From CBDCVN01 sp965223585 (GTDB taxonomy: Bacteria > Deinococcota > Deinococci > Deinococcales > Trueperaceae), in assembly GCA_965223585.1 (NCBI GenBank), contig CBDCWW010000004.1, positions 124,001 through 188,000 of the forward strand: a stretch of DNA of 64,000 bases, written 5' to 3'. Position 1 is the stretch's first letter; each line of letters begins with the position of its first letter. A program made the position numbers and the translations under genes. Below are positions 53,106-62,841 of the stretch, piece after piece. A model generated the notes under the pieces. That model did no database searches. It had not been told where the DNA came from and saw only the letters and a program-made list of their open reading frames with translations.

Positions 53106-55318
53106 TCAAGGCCTCGGGGGTTTTGGTTTTAGGATTATCAATGCGATGCTATCTCCTGGTAGGTTAAAGTTCATTTTAGTGTATTTATACTTGTATGTGA
53201 ATCGCGAAATATGAACCCTTGTAAACTCATTGGGAAAGAACTCACCATTGGGTGCCTCTTTCAATCTTTTTTCAACTGACTCATGTTGTTCGTATGGTGC
53301 TTTGTCGCATCCCAAGATGGGGTGTTCTTTTATTCCTTTCCAAACATTATTTGTGAAGTTGATAATGCTGTCCTCCACCTCAGAATTCTTTAGAGCGTTA
53401 AAATTCAGTGCTGGGGAGCCAATCCCCATTTCATTTCTGAGAACACAGTATGACTCAACCATATAGCCTGTTTCGGAATCCGGTAAGTTTGTCACGGTGA
53501 TAGACACTCTCCTATCAGCCGTTTCGGGTTGAGGGGCAGGAAGGTCAGAGCCTGCTTGCTCCTTAACATGAGTTAATATACTTGAGGAATTTGACATCAG
53601 AATTGCAACACCATCACCATCAGGTTTCTTGGTAGCCATGACTCTGATTTCGGGAACTTGCGCAGCATTCTTTAGAGGATCAGGAAAGAGATTTTTACCC
53701 ATCTTCCCGAAAAGCTGGAATACTTGGTGCAATGCAGTTATGGCCGTTATCTTAATGGAAGTCCAAGCACCGTCCGGGCAGAAGTCTGAGAGGCAATTTG
53801 CTTTTTCTGAGCTGTTGAAACGCACGAGGTCGTTTGTGTTGTTCACGCTTGCACCATGGTCGAAATAAAAAGCTTGTGCAACATTGGCATTATGATCGTT
53901 GAACGTATCAATAAGGATGTTTGCAATGTAGTGCGGCTTGGTGCCTCCATCCTTTTGCTAAATCTATAGAGCCATAATGGTAGTAACAGCTTGTTGTGGG
54001 GAACAAATTGCAGGGGGTAACCAGAAATTTTAGAATAGTTGTAATAAGGCCCAACCATGTTTTCGTCAGCACCTTGGCCAAATTCCTCAAGTACCAACGG
54101 GACATCCTTATAATATTTATTGTCATCAAGTGCTTCCCTAATGTTAATTCGGGCTTGATTGAAATTCTGGAGTCTGGTTCTTGAGTATTGGTGATAGGCA
54201 AAGAAGTCTAACTGCGCCGGGGGCTCAATCCAATTTCTCATATAATAAAAGTCATTTAGAAAATCCTCGGCCTTTTTTTTGCACTGAGAAGCTTTTTCCT
54301 TCGAAAAGGTTAGCATAGGGGATTGGAGTGTAACAACAATCGCCATAACCTCCAATATGATGGCCATGGGGCGTTGTCAGCACATTTGCTAGACTTGATG
54401 ACGTATTTATATAGTGGAAAAGGAAATCTTGACCAATACCTTGGTCAACCCAATATGGTTGTGGGTTAACATGCTCGGTCGAGGTCCAAGGGAATGAAAT
54501 AGGATTTCCATTACTATCTAGTTTGCAGCCTATCAGAGAATTTCCCATTGTTGAAAGGTTCGTTACCAATAGACCACCACTTGATTCTCGGTATGAGGTC
54601 CACTTGTGCTAGTAAGTTAAGCTGGTTGGTAAGATCCTTTATAAAAGTGTCCCAGAACACGTAATCATAATCTTTGGGTCTTGAGGGATTAAACGCTATC
54701 CGAGTATAACCACACCAAGAGAGGCTAGAAAGGGCAACAGGGTCGTACGCAAGACAAGTAGTTGAACCCAACTTACATTCATTCTTCTGTTGCCGTGGGA
54801 GAGAGTCAATGCTAAAATAAACCTGAAGGTTGAGTTTTTTGAGAGTTTTCAGGAAGTCGTCTAGCCCTAGCTCTGGATCATAGGATTCTGGCAATTTAGC
54901 TGTGGTTTCGTCCTGCTTGATCGGCCATAAGCCCTCGGTAATATCAAGTGTGAATTTGCCATTTTTATTTTCGTATTTAACCCTATCAAGGGGAAAAGTA
55001 ATTCGCACCATTGGGCGATTGCTGGTCTCTGCCTTTGGGTCAACAATGGCAGCCATTGCTATTGCAGAAGGGAACGTATCGCCAGAGTAAAGTACATATT
55101 TGTTATCATTTGGGTTTTTTCCGGATAACGCCAATAGAACCTGTCTCGAAGAGATTTAGCCCTGGCAACGGGGGAATGGTGCGATCTTCAGTTTTTTGCA
55201 AATAATCAATTTCTACATTTGCTGGAGGTGGTTGCGCAAAACTGATGGTGATAGCAAAGGAAACTACCAACATCATTAAGCTAAGGTGCAACTTTATGGG
55301 CCATTTACATATGATCAT
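53106..55318 (-). pseudogene. exported glycoside hydrolase (clan A-like) with multiple frameshifts
   Basis: Five overlapping minus frames assemble into one protein of about 730 residues. It starts with a signal peptide (SLMMLVVSFAITISFAQ), then MVRITFPLDRVKYENKNGKF, a WWSIGNEPFNNGKFSD segment holding a likely acid/base glutamate (NEP), FFAYHQYSRTRLQNF, and LVLEEFGQGADEN holding a likely nucleophile glutamate, followed by a beta-rich C-terminal domain. This fits a TIM-barrel hydrolase of the GH5/GH39 kind. Breaks fall near 55115, 54540, 54290 and 53845. Confidence 0.75.
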
Positions 55319-55525
55319 TGTTGTTCACTAACCTTTCAATGTAAGTTGAGTGCTAACTGGTACAGTATTCCCATTTTCCTTTATTTCTCTTTTTATAAGA
55401 GGTACCTTATTATTACCGTTTCTGCTTCAGATTCATACTAAGTTCTAAAAATCCATGATGAGTTGTCAAAACTAAGCACATAAAGTAATTGCAACGCTTT
55501 TGGCTGAAGACTGCGATGCAATGGG

Positions 55526-56677
55526 TCAACCTACGACGCTAAACTCCTTAACATAATTTCCACCTGGTTTGCCATCACCATCACCATCCAATAAAATTCC
55601 ACTGCAATCTTTTAATTCCGCCCCTGACACTTTAATACTGTAATGAATGTTCTCACCTCCACCAATGGGCCCAAGCAGATCAGATATTCTCTTATCACTG
55701 ATGAACACAGCTGTTTTTGAATCTGAGGAAAAGTGGAATGAACCTGCAATATCAGATGCTTTACTTCCACCACTCGCTTCTAAATTAATATTAACGGAGC
55801 CTGGCGCAGTTATTGTATGTTGTTTTAATGGAGTGTTAAACGAAAATGCCATACTAATTTTGGAAGTATAGCCTGGTGGTAACCAATCGAGTTCAGGCCC
55901 ATAAATTATTTTGTCTATTTGAAATGATCCAGGTCTAAACCCAAAGGCATTAACTACAATTTCAACATCTTTACCATCACTTGGTTCTTTACCTTTGAAC
56001 AACCACAAATTTATTCGGACATTCTCGGCTCCTTTAGTAGGAATATCAAATCCAGCGTAAGTCCAAGTTTCTTCTTTTTTCGTGTTTGTGGCTGATGCTT
56101 CACATCCTCCAGAGAAACTTGTGAAGCTCAGTGAGTTCTGCTGCCAAGTGAAACTGTGTATTGATGAAGTTTTGTCTATTTGAAATAGAAAATCATGCTC
56201 ATTTCCTGGAGTAGAATATGGTTGCACGACATATTTGGCATTTTCAGTTTTTTGGGCATTTCCAAACTTGGAAAATTCAATATCAATTTCTCGGTAGTAT
56301 TCACTTTTAGCTCCATCGTCCCAAGTGAAGAGACCGAGCACAACGTTCTCATTTAGACTACTCTTTTGTTTATCCAAATGGAATTCGTATCTTCCATAGC
56401 CAAAAGAATCATCTGAATATAATTCGGCAGCATACCACTTTGTTGCCTTATTTGTTATTTTTAGATGTAACTTACCTTCTGGATCTACCCAGACATTATT
56501 AGAGGTAAAGTAGTTTAGTCCTGGTCCTACCTTTTTATTGCTCGAGTCTTTTATATGCCACTCGTAACCTGAAAACATAATTTTTTTTGTGCTAGGAGCG
56601 CAACCTGAAAATAAAAAGGAAAGCAGCAAAATAACGATTAATCTTAAGCTCCAGTAGCTTGTCTTTTTCCATAACAT
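55526..56677 (-). CDS. GH16-like beta-glucanase lipoprotein
   Basis: This 383-residue protein has a lipoprotein signal (VILLLSFLFSGCAPS, with the lipobox cysteine near 27). The GH16 catalytic signature is YREIDIEFSKFG (E-x-D-x-x-E) near residue 134, with upstream FGYGRYEFHL typical of the fold. A C-terminal region ends GDGDGKPGGNYVKEFSVVG, resembling a bacterial Ig-like domain end. It probably cleaves beta-1,3/1,4-glucans or related polysaccharides at the cell surface. Its upstream region resembles that of the gene at 61866. Confidence 0.8.
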   Translation of the reverse strand: MLWKKTSYWSLRLIVILLLSFLFSGCAPSTKKIMFSGYEWHIKDSSNKKVGPGLNYFTSNNVWVDPEGKLHLKITNKATKWYAAELYSDDSFGYGRYEFHLDKQKSSLNENVVLGLFTWDDGAKSEYYREIDIEFSKFGNAQKTENAKYVVQPYSTPGNEHDFLFQIDKTSSIHSFTWQQNSLSFTSFSGGCEASATNTKKEETWTYAGFDIPTKGAENVRINLWLFKGKEPSDGKDVEIVVNAFGFRPGSFQIDKIIYGPELDWLPPGYTSKISMAFSFNTPLKQHTITAPGSVNINLEASGGSKASDIAGSFHFSSDSKTAVFISDKRISDLLGPIGGGENIHYSIKVSGAELKDCSGILLDGDGDGKPGGNYVKEFSVVG

Positions 56678-56931
56678 TACGTGTTCTCCTGTTCTTTATT
56701 TGCCTTTGGGGCTTTCAAGCCCTTAAGGACTTAAGGGTAATTCAAAACGTGAATTGCTTTTTAGCTTTTAGCAATGGTATCCAGTTAAACAAATCTTAGG
56801 GCTGGTTTGTGACTAGATTGAGTGTAGTAGAAACTCCAGAATCAACAACAACTTTGACTTTCGTTTGAAGAACAAATTCTTTTTCCTTTAGAAAAGTATT
56901 GTGCTTAAAAGCACCTGCCGATTAGAACTAA

Positions 56932-57010
56932 CCTATCTTAGGTGAAGTTTCTTCCTAGTTAATCAGTAAAACTCTGACATACTTTGTAGGATTTTTTCTG
57001 ACATACAATT
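56932..57010 (-). promoter_or_regulatory. shared upstream box, copy A
   Basis: About 80 bp align with 61951-62030 at roughly three-quarters identity by eye. The minus strand contains GTATGTCAGA twice, 24 bp apart, around AAAAATCCTACAAA. It is about 255 bp upstream of the GH16 gene and also close to the divergent EEP nuclease gene. Confidence 0.55.
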
Positions 57011-57142
57011 TTGCCAACAAAGTCCCTCAGTTTGCGAGACATCATTTTGCTCGAACATGGCACAAGCAGGGGAGGGGTTTTTCTGTCTCAAAACTCATCT
57101 GGACATTAAGGTTTTGTATAATTTTGCTTTGGAGGATTAAAA

Positions 57143-58138
57143 ATGACAGTTTTTCGAATTGGTACTTATAATCTCCAAAACTTGTTCGATCGGTTCGATG
57201 ATCCATACTCCGTAAGTGATGATAAATATGGTCTTTTTGTTACTAGGCCAAAATCTCGAGCCAAACTTTACGACTCTGGTCGTAGAATTAGAGAAAACGG
57301 AATAAGCAAACGAAGCCCAACAAATCCAACACATCCAATCGATATTGTTGGGTTACAGGAGATTGAAAACTTCGGAGCACTACTTGATTTCGTACAAGCC
57401 AGTGTAGGTCCAGACTACGGTGCAAAAACTGGCGTTGTATCACAACCCTCAAATGATCCACGGGGTATAGATCTTGGCCTAATTGTTAGAACTGACATTT
57501 TTCGTATAGGGAGAGTTATCAGCCATCGCTTCAATAAGTTTATAAGATCGGATGGAAAGTCCTATCAATTTGGTAGAGACTGCTTGCAAATTGAAATACT
57601 CGAACATAAATCTAACAAGCATCTACTAACAGTGTTCAACTGTCACTTTAAGTCTAAATACACAAGGACTAATGAGTTTGAAGAGCCCCGTAAATATAAA
57701 AAAGAACAAAAGCTAAACACAATCAAACGGGCAGCAGAAGTCAAAGAAGTCGTTCGAATAGTAGAAAAAGCTGTCGACATTGAGAAAGATTTATACGTGG
57801 TCCTAGGCGACTTTAACGACACACCAAACAGTGAAGCCTTAAAACCCCTTTTGAAAAAAGGAAACAAGCTTGGATTACATGATGCACTAACACTTATCAA
57901 TCAGGATGACTTGTCATCAACATCATCGGCTCGTCGTCCACGTGATACTCATTATTGGGAACGCCCCATTAAAACAGACAATAAGATAGATACAGTCGGT
58001 GAATGGGCACAAATCGACTATATTCTTTGCTCTAAAAAGCTCTGGGCACTTAACACAGGGGTAGCAAAAGTCATAAACATCCCAAAAGATCAGGGGTCAG
58101 ATCACTATTTGTCTTTTGTAGAATTCGAAATAGATTAA
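57143..58138 (+). CDS. endonuclease/exonuclease/phosphatase (EEP) family protein
   Basis: This 331-residue protein carries the EEP (DNase I-like) motifs in order: RIGTYNLQNLFDRFDDP at the start, DIVGLQEIEN near 69, HFKSKYTRTNEFEEP mid-protein, VVLGDFNDTPNSEAL near 222, and GSDHYLSFVEF at the end. These supply the metal-binding N, E, D, N and H residues. There is no signal peptide, so it is cytoplasmic or uses another route. Substrate (DNA, RNA or phospholipid) is not determinable. The ATG follows GGAGG at good spacing. Confidence 0.9.
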   Translation: MTVFRIGTYNLQNLFDRFDDPYSVSDDKYGLFVTRPKSRAKLYDSGRRIRENGISKRSPTNPTHPIDIVGLQEIENFGALLDFVQASVGPDYGAKTGVVSQPSNDPRGIDLGLIVRTDIFRIGRVISHRFNKFIRSDGKSYQFGRDCLQIEILEHKSNKHLLTVFNCHFKSKYTRTNEFEEPRKYKKEQKLNTIKRAAEVKEVVRIVEKAVDIEKDLYVVLGDFNDTPNSEALKPLLKKGNKLGLHDALTLINQDDLSSTSSARRPRDTHYWERPIKTDNKIDTVGEWAQIDYILCSKKLWALNTGVAKVINIPKDQGSDHYLSFVEFEID

Positions 58139-58257
58139 ACAATTTAGTAAACAATCAGATTTCAAAGTCCTAAGCAGTCTGTTTAAGAAAAAGATTTCTA
58201 CTCGATACCAACAAACAGGTTCTTTTTATTTCAAAACTCATCTTAGTATATGGGTTG

Positions 58258-59125
58258 TGACGCTATGGTCAGAAGGAGGGTCGCCCCTCCCACTGCCGGG
58301 TAGCCAGGCGCTGTTACCAGCGCCCAGCCCCCTAAGAACCGTACGTGACGTAGAGTAGGTTGCCAGCGAGTTATCTTATTAGACACTTTTCCAACAACCC
58401 CTCTCCGAACCCTGCATGACCGATTTCCGTATCACAGGGCTCTCCAGTCATCTCTTCAAGAATATGGTATTGTAGTCTGTACATTTGTTCAATGACTAGT
58501 CCACGCTTTCCACGTTCCTGCAGGATAGTTAGTACTGTTTCAGCTTTTCGCATCTCGCGTACCTTGCAGTTCTTTCTATCTTGATGACCTGTTCTCCTTC
58601 GCCTTGTAAGTGGCTTTCCCACTTGCCTTGGTAGGACATTACTCCTACGACTACTATGAAAACTCCGTGACCTTGGGACTCTCGTCCTTTAGGCCATCCC
58701 ATGTTCCGTCACAAAGAAACGTATCTAGAACAACTTAGACTCATTATTCATAACCTTGAATACTTTCACTAAGCATCGTCCATCTGACAGAACTTTCCAT
58801 GAAAGAAAGTCTATTTCATGTATCCAGATGGCATCGGGTTACAAACGTGCTACCGATGAATGTGAGGTTCCACCACTGGTCATTGATGTTCAAGCAGTTT
58901 AGCTTTAGCCATATCGTTCAGGTGTTGCACAGCCACAACTTACACGTTTTCAATTGCCCTGTGCTTTACGTCCATGCTCTTGTTCCATCCTCCTTTCGGA
59001 TTGAGGTTAGGCGTTCACCTCGGGGCATTGTTCTGGGCTCCGCCCAGTTTTACTGGGTATTCCTTTGTGCGTTACATGGCGCACACTTTAGCTTCACACG
59101 GCTCCTCAAGGTATTAGCTCTTGTC
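58258..59125 (-). mobile_element. nested group II intron remnants (deleted intron inside domain V of another)
   Basis: On the minus strand, a tail like the one at 3485-3520 (GACAAGAGCTAATACC, GAGGAGCCGTGTGAAGC) starts an outer domain V. An inner intron follows from 59086 (GTGTGCGCCATG) to 58350 (CCTACTCTAC). Then GTCACGTACGGTTC completes the outer domain V, and GGGGGCTGGGCGCTGGTAAC gives domain VI. The inner intron keeps its leader RNA, the first codons of its RT (MRKAETVLTILQERGKRGL) and its own domain V (58406-58442), but has lost the rest of the RT. Confidence 0.75.
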
Positions 59126-59128
59126 AAT

Positions 59129-59581
59129 TTATATGTCTGAGTCTTTGAATTGATCAGGAGGACCTGGAATTGGCAATGGGGGTGACTTTGGAGGGCTTAG
59201 TAAATCCTCAATTACCGGTGGAGATTCGGATATTCCACTGATTTGTTTAAGATCAACTGGTGACTCTGGTGTTTCAGTTATCAATCCAGGCCCACTACTA
59301 GTATGACAACCGGGTGTATGAATGATTACCTGTGCAGTGTAATTGTGTCCAAATGCGTCTGTTGTTTCAAATATAAAAGTATGATGATCTGCCCAATTTA
59401 TACTACTTAAACCACTAGCTTTTGGAGATTTTAGTAATAATTCAGTATAATCTGATGTATCCACATTCAAGTAAACTCGATCTTTTTTTACATTCCATGT
59501 GAGCACAAATCCTGCACCACTCACATTATTGTTTTGACCTATTGCTTTGAAGAAAGTCTGAATTGAAGGTTTACAAGCCAT
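59129..59581 (-). CDS. hypothetical protein with beta domain and proline-rich tail
   Basis: This 150-residue protein overlaps the end of the upstream 776-aa gene by 43 bp, suggesting coupling or a frameshift that split one protein. The first 100 residues look beta-rich (GFVLTWNVKKDRVYLNVDTS, TFIFETTDAFGHNYTAQVII, PKD/Ig-like). The tail is proline- and serine-rich (LLSPPKSPPLPIPGPPDQF) and ends right at the intron remnant, so the true C-terminus may be lost. Confidence 0.55.
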   Translation of the reverse strand: MACKPSIQTFFKAIGQNNNVSGAGFVLTWNVKKDRVYLNVDTSDYTELLLKSPKASGLSSINWADHHTFIFETTDAFGHNYTAQVIIHTPGCHTSSGPGLITETPESPVDLKQISGISESPPVIEDLLSPPKSPPLPIPGPPDQFKDSDI

Positions 59582-61866
59582 TTTTCTGCTTGGCTATTTC
59601 GAGCTGCTTCACGAGTTATTGGTGTTTGGTAAATCTTCTTAAATCTGGGACTAAGAAATCCCTCGTACTTGTAACATTGGATTAACCCTAGTCCGTTGAG
59701 ATCTGTTTGTAAGGTAAAATCGTGTTTAATGTTTTTACTAATCTGGATTTCTGGTTTAAACCTTTTCTTGTAACCAATCCACGTTATTCGCAGTAAATTT
59801 TTGCTATTGTCCCATCCAACCAAACATTTAATTGGACCCGAGTCTGAATTCACCCAAAATTTTTTAGGCACATTTGGTTTCAATTCAATCCTATCCACTT
59901 TTACATATCTTATGTCCTTTAAAAAGTTCTGGTACTCTGAAAGCCAGAATTGCTCAGGATGGCTCGGTGTATCTGTGCCTGTAAACTCTTTAATATCTGA
60001 GCCAGCTTCTATGTATATTGATGTTACATTTGATTGTGAGGTAACTATCGGAGAGTAAGTAAGAATACATCCCGGCAAAAGGCTTAACTGATTCTTGCTG
60101 GAAAGAGGAGTTATTTCTATTTCGCGACGACCAGAACCAAACAATGCCCCAGTGTCAGCATACCCAGCTAGAATCATTCCACCATCATATAATTTGGCTT
60201 CTTCTAAAAATAGCTTTAATTCTTGTTCACCTAAGTTTGGAAAAGTAGCTTTCTTTTTTAGATCTTTATCTAACTTGTTAACAAATTTATCTAATTGTTC
60301 CTCTATATAGTCACTTAGTACATTCCAACAAAAGCCAATTGAAAGGAGATTGACAATCATATCAATTAGGTCTATCAAGGCATCTGCCCACCAAGGAAGC
60401 TCAATGTTCCTATCAATAATGTAGCTGCTAAGAACAAAAGCTTTATTATGATCTACATTCAACCCAATATCAACATAGCCATCATCTTCAACATCTTTCA
60501 TCCAATCTATAATTTTTTTGTAACGGAATTCTAAGCGGATTTTGCCGTCAAGAATTGAGGGTTTCGGACGCCAAATCATCTCTTTATAATGTCCAGGAAA
60601 GGTAACTGCTTCCACTCTTACGGAAAGTCTGTGACCAGCTAAAGCATTTATTGATACTGTTTTAGTTGTGGTAGTGAATTTTGAAACTTTAGCATAATCT
60701 GCAAAGGTCTTTATTTCAAGTTTTTGACCGTTAGAATCTAGATAGATACCGTCAGGAGAAAAGCTAGTTTCTTCTTCGGTAGACTCATTCTTGATTTTGA
60801 CTTTACTTCTGTAGGTAAAAGCTCCTTGAGCAAAACTTAATGTCACTTTCCCTTCTTTTGGAGTGCTTACTTTTACCTCAGTTTTGACTCCTTCTGGTGG
60901 AGGAGGCAAATAATATATTAGGTCTTTTCCTTTGCTAGAAATAACCATAAAACCGTATGGGTCATCTTTAGAATTGAGTTCGTTTGAAGACTCTCCTTGA
61001 ATATACCAACCCATAGTGTCAATTTTTCTGTCAATGAGGGTTGAAAAAATGTCACTAGGTAAACTGACACTAAAGCTATAAGGGGGATACCCGTTTTTTT
61101 GGTGGGGAGGTATGGTATTTGCAACGTCATCCCAAAGCCCAGAACCACCCCCACCTAACTTATGTAACAGAAGCACTAAGCTTTCATAGGGTTTAACTAG
61201 ACTGGTATCTTCCTTAGAAATGATTTTTATATTCCAATCTCGGGTTTCTTCTAACCCCAATTGATCAGTTGGGATTCTAATTTGGGTGTTTAGTACATCT
61301 CCCTTTAATTCATCAGCTAATCTTTGTCTAAGGGCGCTCCAGTCTATTGAGAACTCGTTAAGTAGCGAGTTTATGTCTTCATCGCTTGAAGGTTCAGTAC
61401 TTTTACCCAAATATAAACTAATTTGATTGATTTGCAAATTGTCTGTATCCGTTCCAAGGAGGGATTTCTCATCATCTCTGACTTTTTCTAAAGGTAGATC
61501 ATTAATACCTAATGCTAAAGGATAATCACCTCCTAGAGCTTTTAATAGATCAAGTGCAGAATTATCAACCTTTGTCCAGCCTGAAGGACCGTTTTCGTAC
61601 ATCGCTAAACCAAGAGGAATCCTTAAGTTTACAGTATTCCTTATTTTATCCTTTACCTTCGTTGGGGATTTGAAATTGCAAGTTGGTCGACCTACTTTCA
61701 CATAAAGAATAGCTTGGTTACCTGCACTATTCTGAAAATCTAAAGATGTCATTTCATCGAGCTTCTCAGATACTAGACTTGTTTCAAATGGGTTGGTCAA
61801 GAGTTTATCTATAACTGATTTGCGTATCTCAAAAACGCCATTGTAACCAAATGTATTTATTGACAT
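59539..61866 (-). CDS. large protein, possibly TULIP/P47-like
   Basis: This 775-residue protein lacks a signal peptide. It starts MSINTFGYNGVFEIRKSVID, recalling the N-terminus of clostridial P47/OrfX-type TULIP proteins, where a tubular lipid-binding fold is expected. A helical middle segment (WWADALIDLIDMIVNLLSIG, then DYIEEQLDKFVNKLDKDLKK) and repeated amphipathic beta regions fit such a fold. The match is by general pattern only and the call is tentative. ATG 61866 has GGAG 10 bases upstream. It may work with the overlapping downstream gene. Confidence 0.6.
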   Translation of the reverse strand: MSINTFGYNGVFEIRKSVIDKLLTNPFETSLVSEKLDEMTSLDFQNSAGNQAILYVKVGRPTCNFKSPTKVKDKIRNTVNLRIPLGLAMYENGPSGWTKVDNSALDLLKALGGDYPLALGINDLPLEKVRDDEKSLLGTDTDNLQINQISLYLGKSTEPSSDEDINSLLNEFSIDWSALRQRLADELKGDVLNTQIRIPTDQLGLEETRDWNIKIISKEDTSLVKPYESLVLLLHKLGGGGSGLWDDVANTIPPHQKNGYPPYSFSVSLPSDIFSTLIDRKIDTMGWYIQGESSNELNSKDDPYGFMVISSKGKDLIYYLPPPPEGVKTEVKVSTPKEGKVTLSFAQGAFTYRSKVKIKNESTEEETSFSPDGIYLDSNGQKLEIKTFADYAKVSKFTTTTKTVSINALAGHRLSVRVEAVTFPGHYKEMIWRPKPSILDGKIRLEFRYKKIIDWMKDVEDDGYVDIGLNVDHNKAFVLSSYIIDRNIELPWWADALIDLIDMIVNLLSIGFCWNVLSDYIEEQLDKFVNKLDKDLKKKATFPNLGEQELKLFLEEAKLYDGGMILAGYADTGALFGSGRREIEITPLSSKNQLSLLPGCILTYSPIVTSQSNVTSIYIEAGSDIKEFTGTDTPSHPEQFWLSEYQNFLKDIRYVKVDRIELKPNVPKKFWVNSDSGPIKCLVGWDNSKNLLRITWIGYKKRFKPEIQISKNIKHDFTLQTDLNGLGLIQCYKYEGFLSPRFKKIYQTPITREAARNSQAEKWLVNLQFRLSSKQ

Positions 61867-61950
61867 ATTCAATCTCCTATGGAGGATTTAAAGTGAACTT
61901 ACTTCTTTTGAAAGGGAACATACTTAAAAACCTTTGCTACTCAGAGCCAT

Positions 61951-62030
61951 CCTATTCTAAGCGAATACTTTTTCCTTATTAGTCAGTAAATCTCTGACAA
62001 ATTATGTAGGACTTTTTCTGACATACTATT
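61951..62030 (-). promoter_or_regulatory. shared upstream box, copy B
   Basis: Minus strand GTATGTCAGAAAAAGTCCTA and a second TTTGTCAGA 24 bp on, 85 bp upstream of the 775-aa protein. It aligns with 56932-57010. Confidence 0.55.
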
Positions 62031-62198
62031 TGTCACTTTGGGAGTAGGGCTAAGAATCAGAAAGCATATTGTCTCAGACTTAACTTTAGGTTAGAGGTAA
62101 AAAATTGTTCTGAAAACTTTCCCAAGAAGGAGTATTTTAGGGAAAGTTTAATATAATAAATGCATTCCTTAAGGTAAAAATCTTCTGAGTTGAACCAG

Positions 62199-62212
62199 TT
62201 TATAAACACTGT
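62199..62212 (+). promoter_or_regulatory. TnpI core-site motif, second copy
   Basis: TTTATAAACACTGT, 27 bp before the recombinase start, is identical to the inverse of 49782-49795. Confidence 0.55.
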
Positions 62213-62239
62213 TTTAGGGAAAGTCTGTAAAGTTGGTTT

Positions 62240-62824
62240 ATGAGTCGAGTACTTCCACCTCGTAAACAATTAAATTTTGAAAGACGTAGCCGTGAATTCC
62301 TCAATACTGCTGAGATAAAGCAACTATGTGATGCTGCCCGAAAACTAGGAAGGCACGGTTCACGTGATACCACAATGATATTATTAGCGTACCGTCACGG
62401 ATTAAGGGTATCAGAGCTTGTAGCACTAAGATGGGATCAAGTAGACCTCACACAAGGCTTTCTACACATTCGTAGATTAAAAAATGGAATAAACAGCACA
62501 CATCCACTGCATGGACCAGAAATTAGGGCATTGCGTAAAATTAAAAGAGATTATCCTGAAACACCTTATGTTTTCGTGAGTGAGAGAAAACACCCAATGA
62601 CCACCTCAAATGTTCGCAAATTAGTAATGCGTGCTGGTAATGAAGCAGGGTTAGAGTTTCCTGTACATCCTCATATGCTACGTCACTCGTGTGGACATAA
62701 GCTAGCAAATGATGGACACGACACTAGAGCTATCCAACATTACCTTGGACATAAGAATATTCAAAATACTGTGCGTTACACAGAACTGTCTCCAAATAGA
62801 TTCAAGAATTTCTGGGATGATTAA
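62240..62824 (+). CDS. small tyrosine recombinase (TnpI/FimB-like)
   Basis: This 194-residue protein consists almost only of the catalytic domain: R in RHGLRVSELVALRW, K region RRLKNGINSTH, HMLRHSCGHKLANDG, LGHKNIQNTVRYTEL with the tyrosine nucleophile. It is followed 17 bp later by a Tn3-type transposase on the same strand, so it is probably that transposon's cointegrate resolvase. Confidence 0.9.
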   Translation: MSRVLPPRKQLNFERRSREFLNTAEIKQLCDAARKLGRHGSRDTTMILLAYRHGLRVSELVALRWDQVDLTQGFLHIRRLKNGINSTHPLHGPEIRALRKIKRDYPETPYVFVSERKHPMTTSNVRKLVMRAGNEAGLEFPVHPHMLRHSCGHKLANDGHDTRAIQHYLGHKNIQNTVRYTELSPNRFKNFWDD

Positions 62825-62841
62825 CTGGAAGAATAGAAGGT

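Noticed and set aside
58371..58622. 83-aa protein on the minus strand
   Set aside because: It is an artificial fusion of the first RT codons of a deleted group II intron with sequence translated through its domain V.
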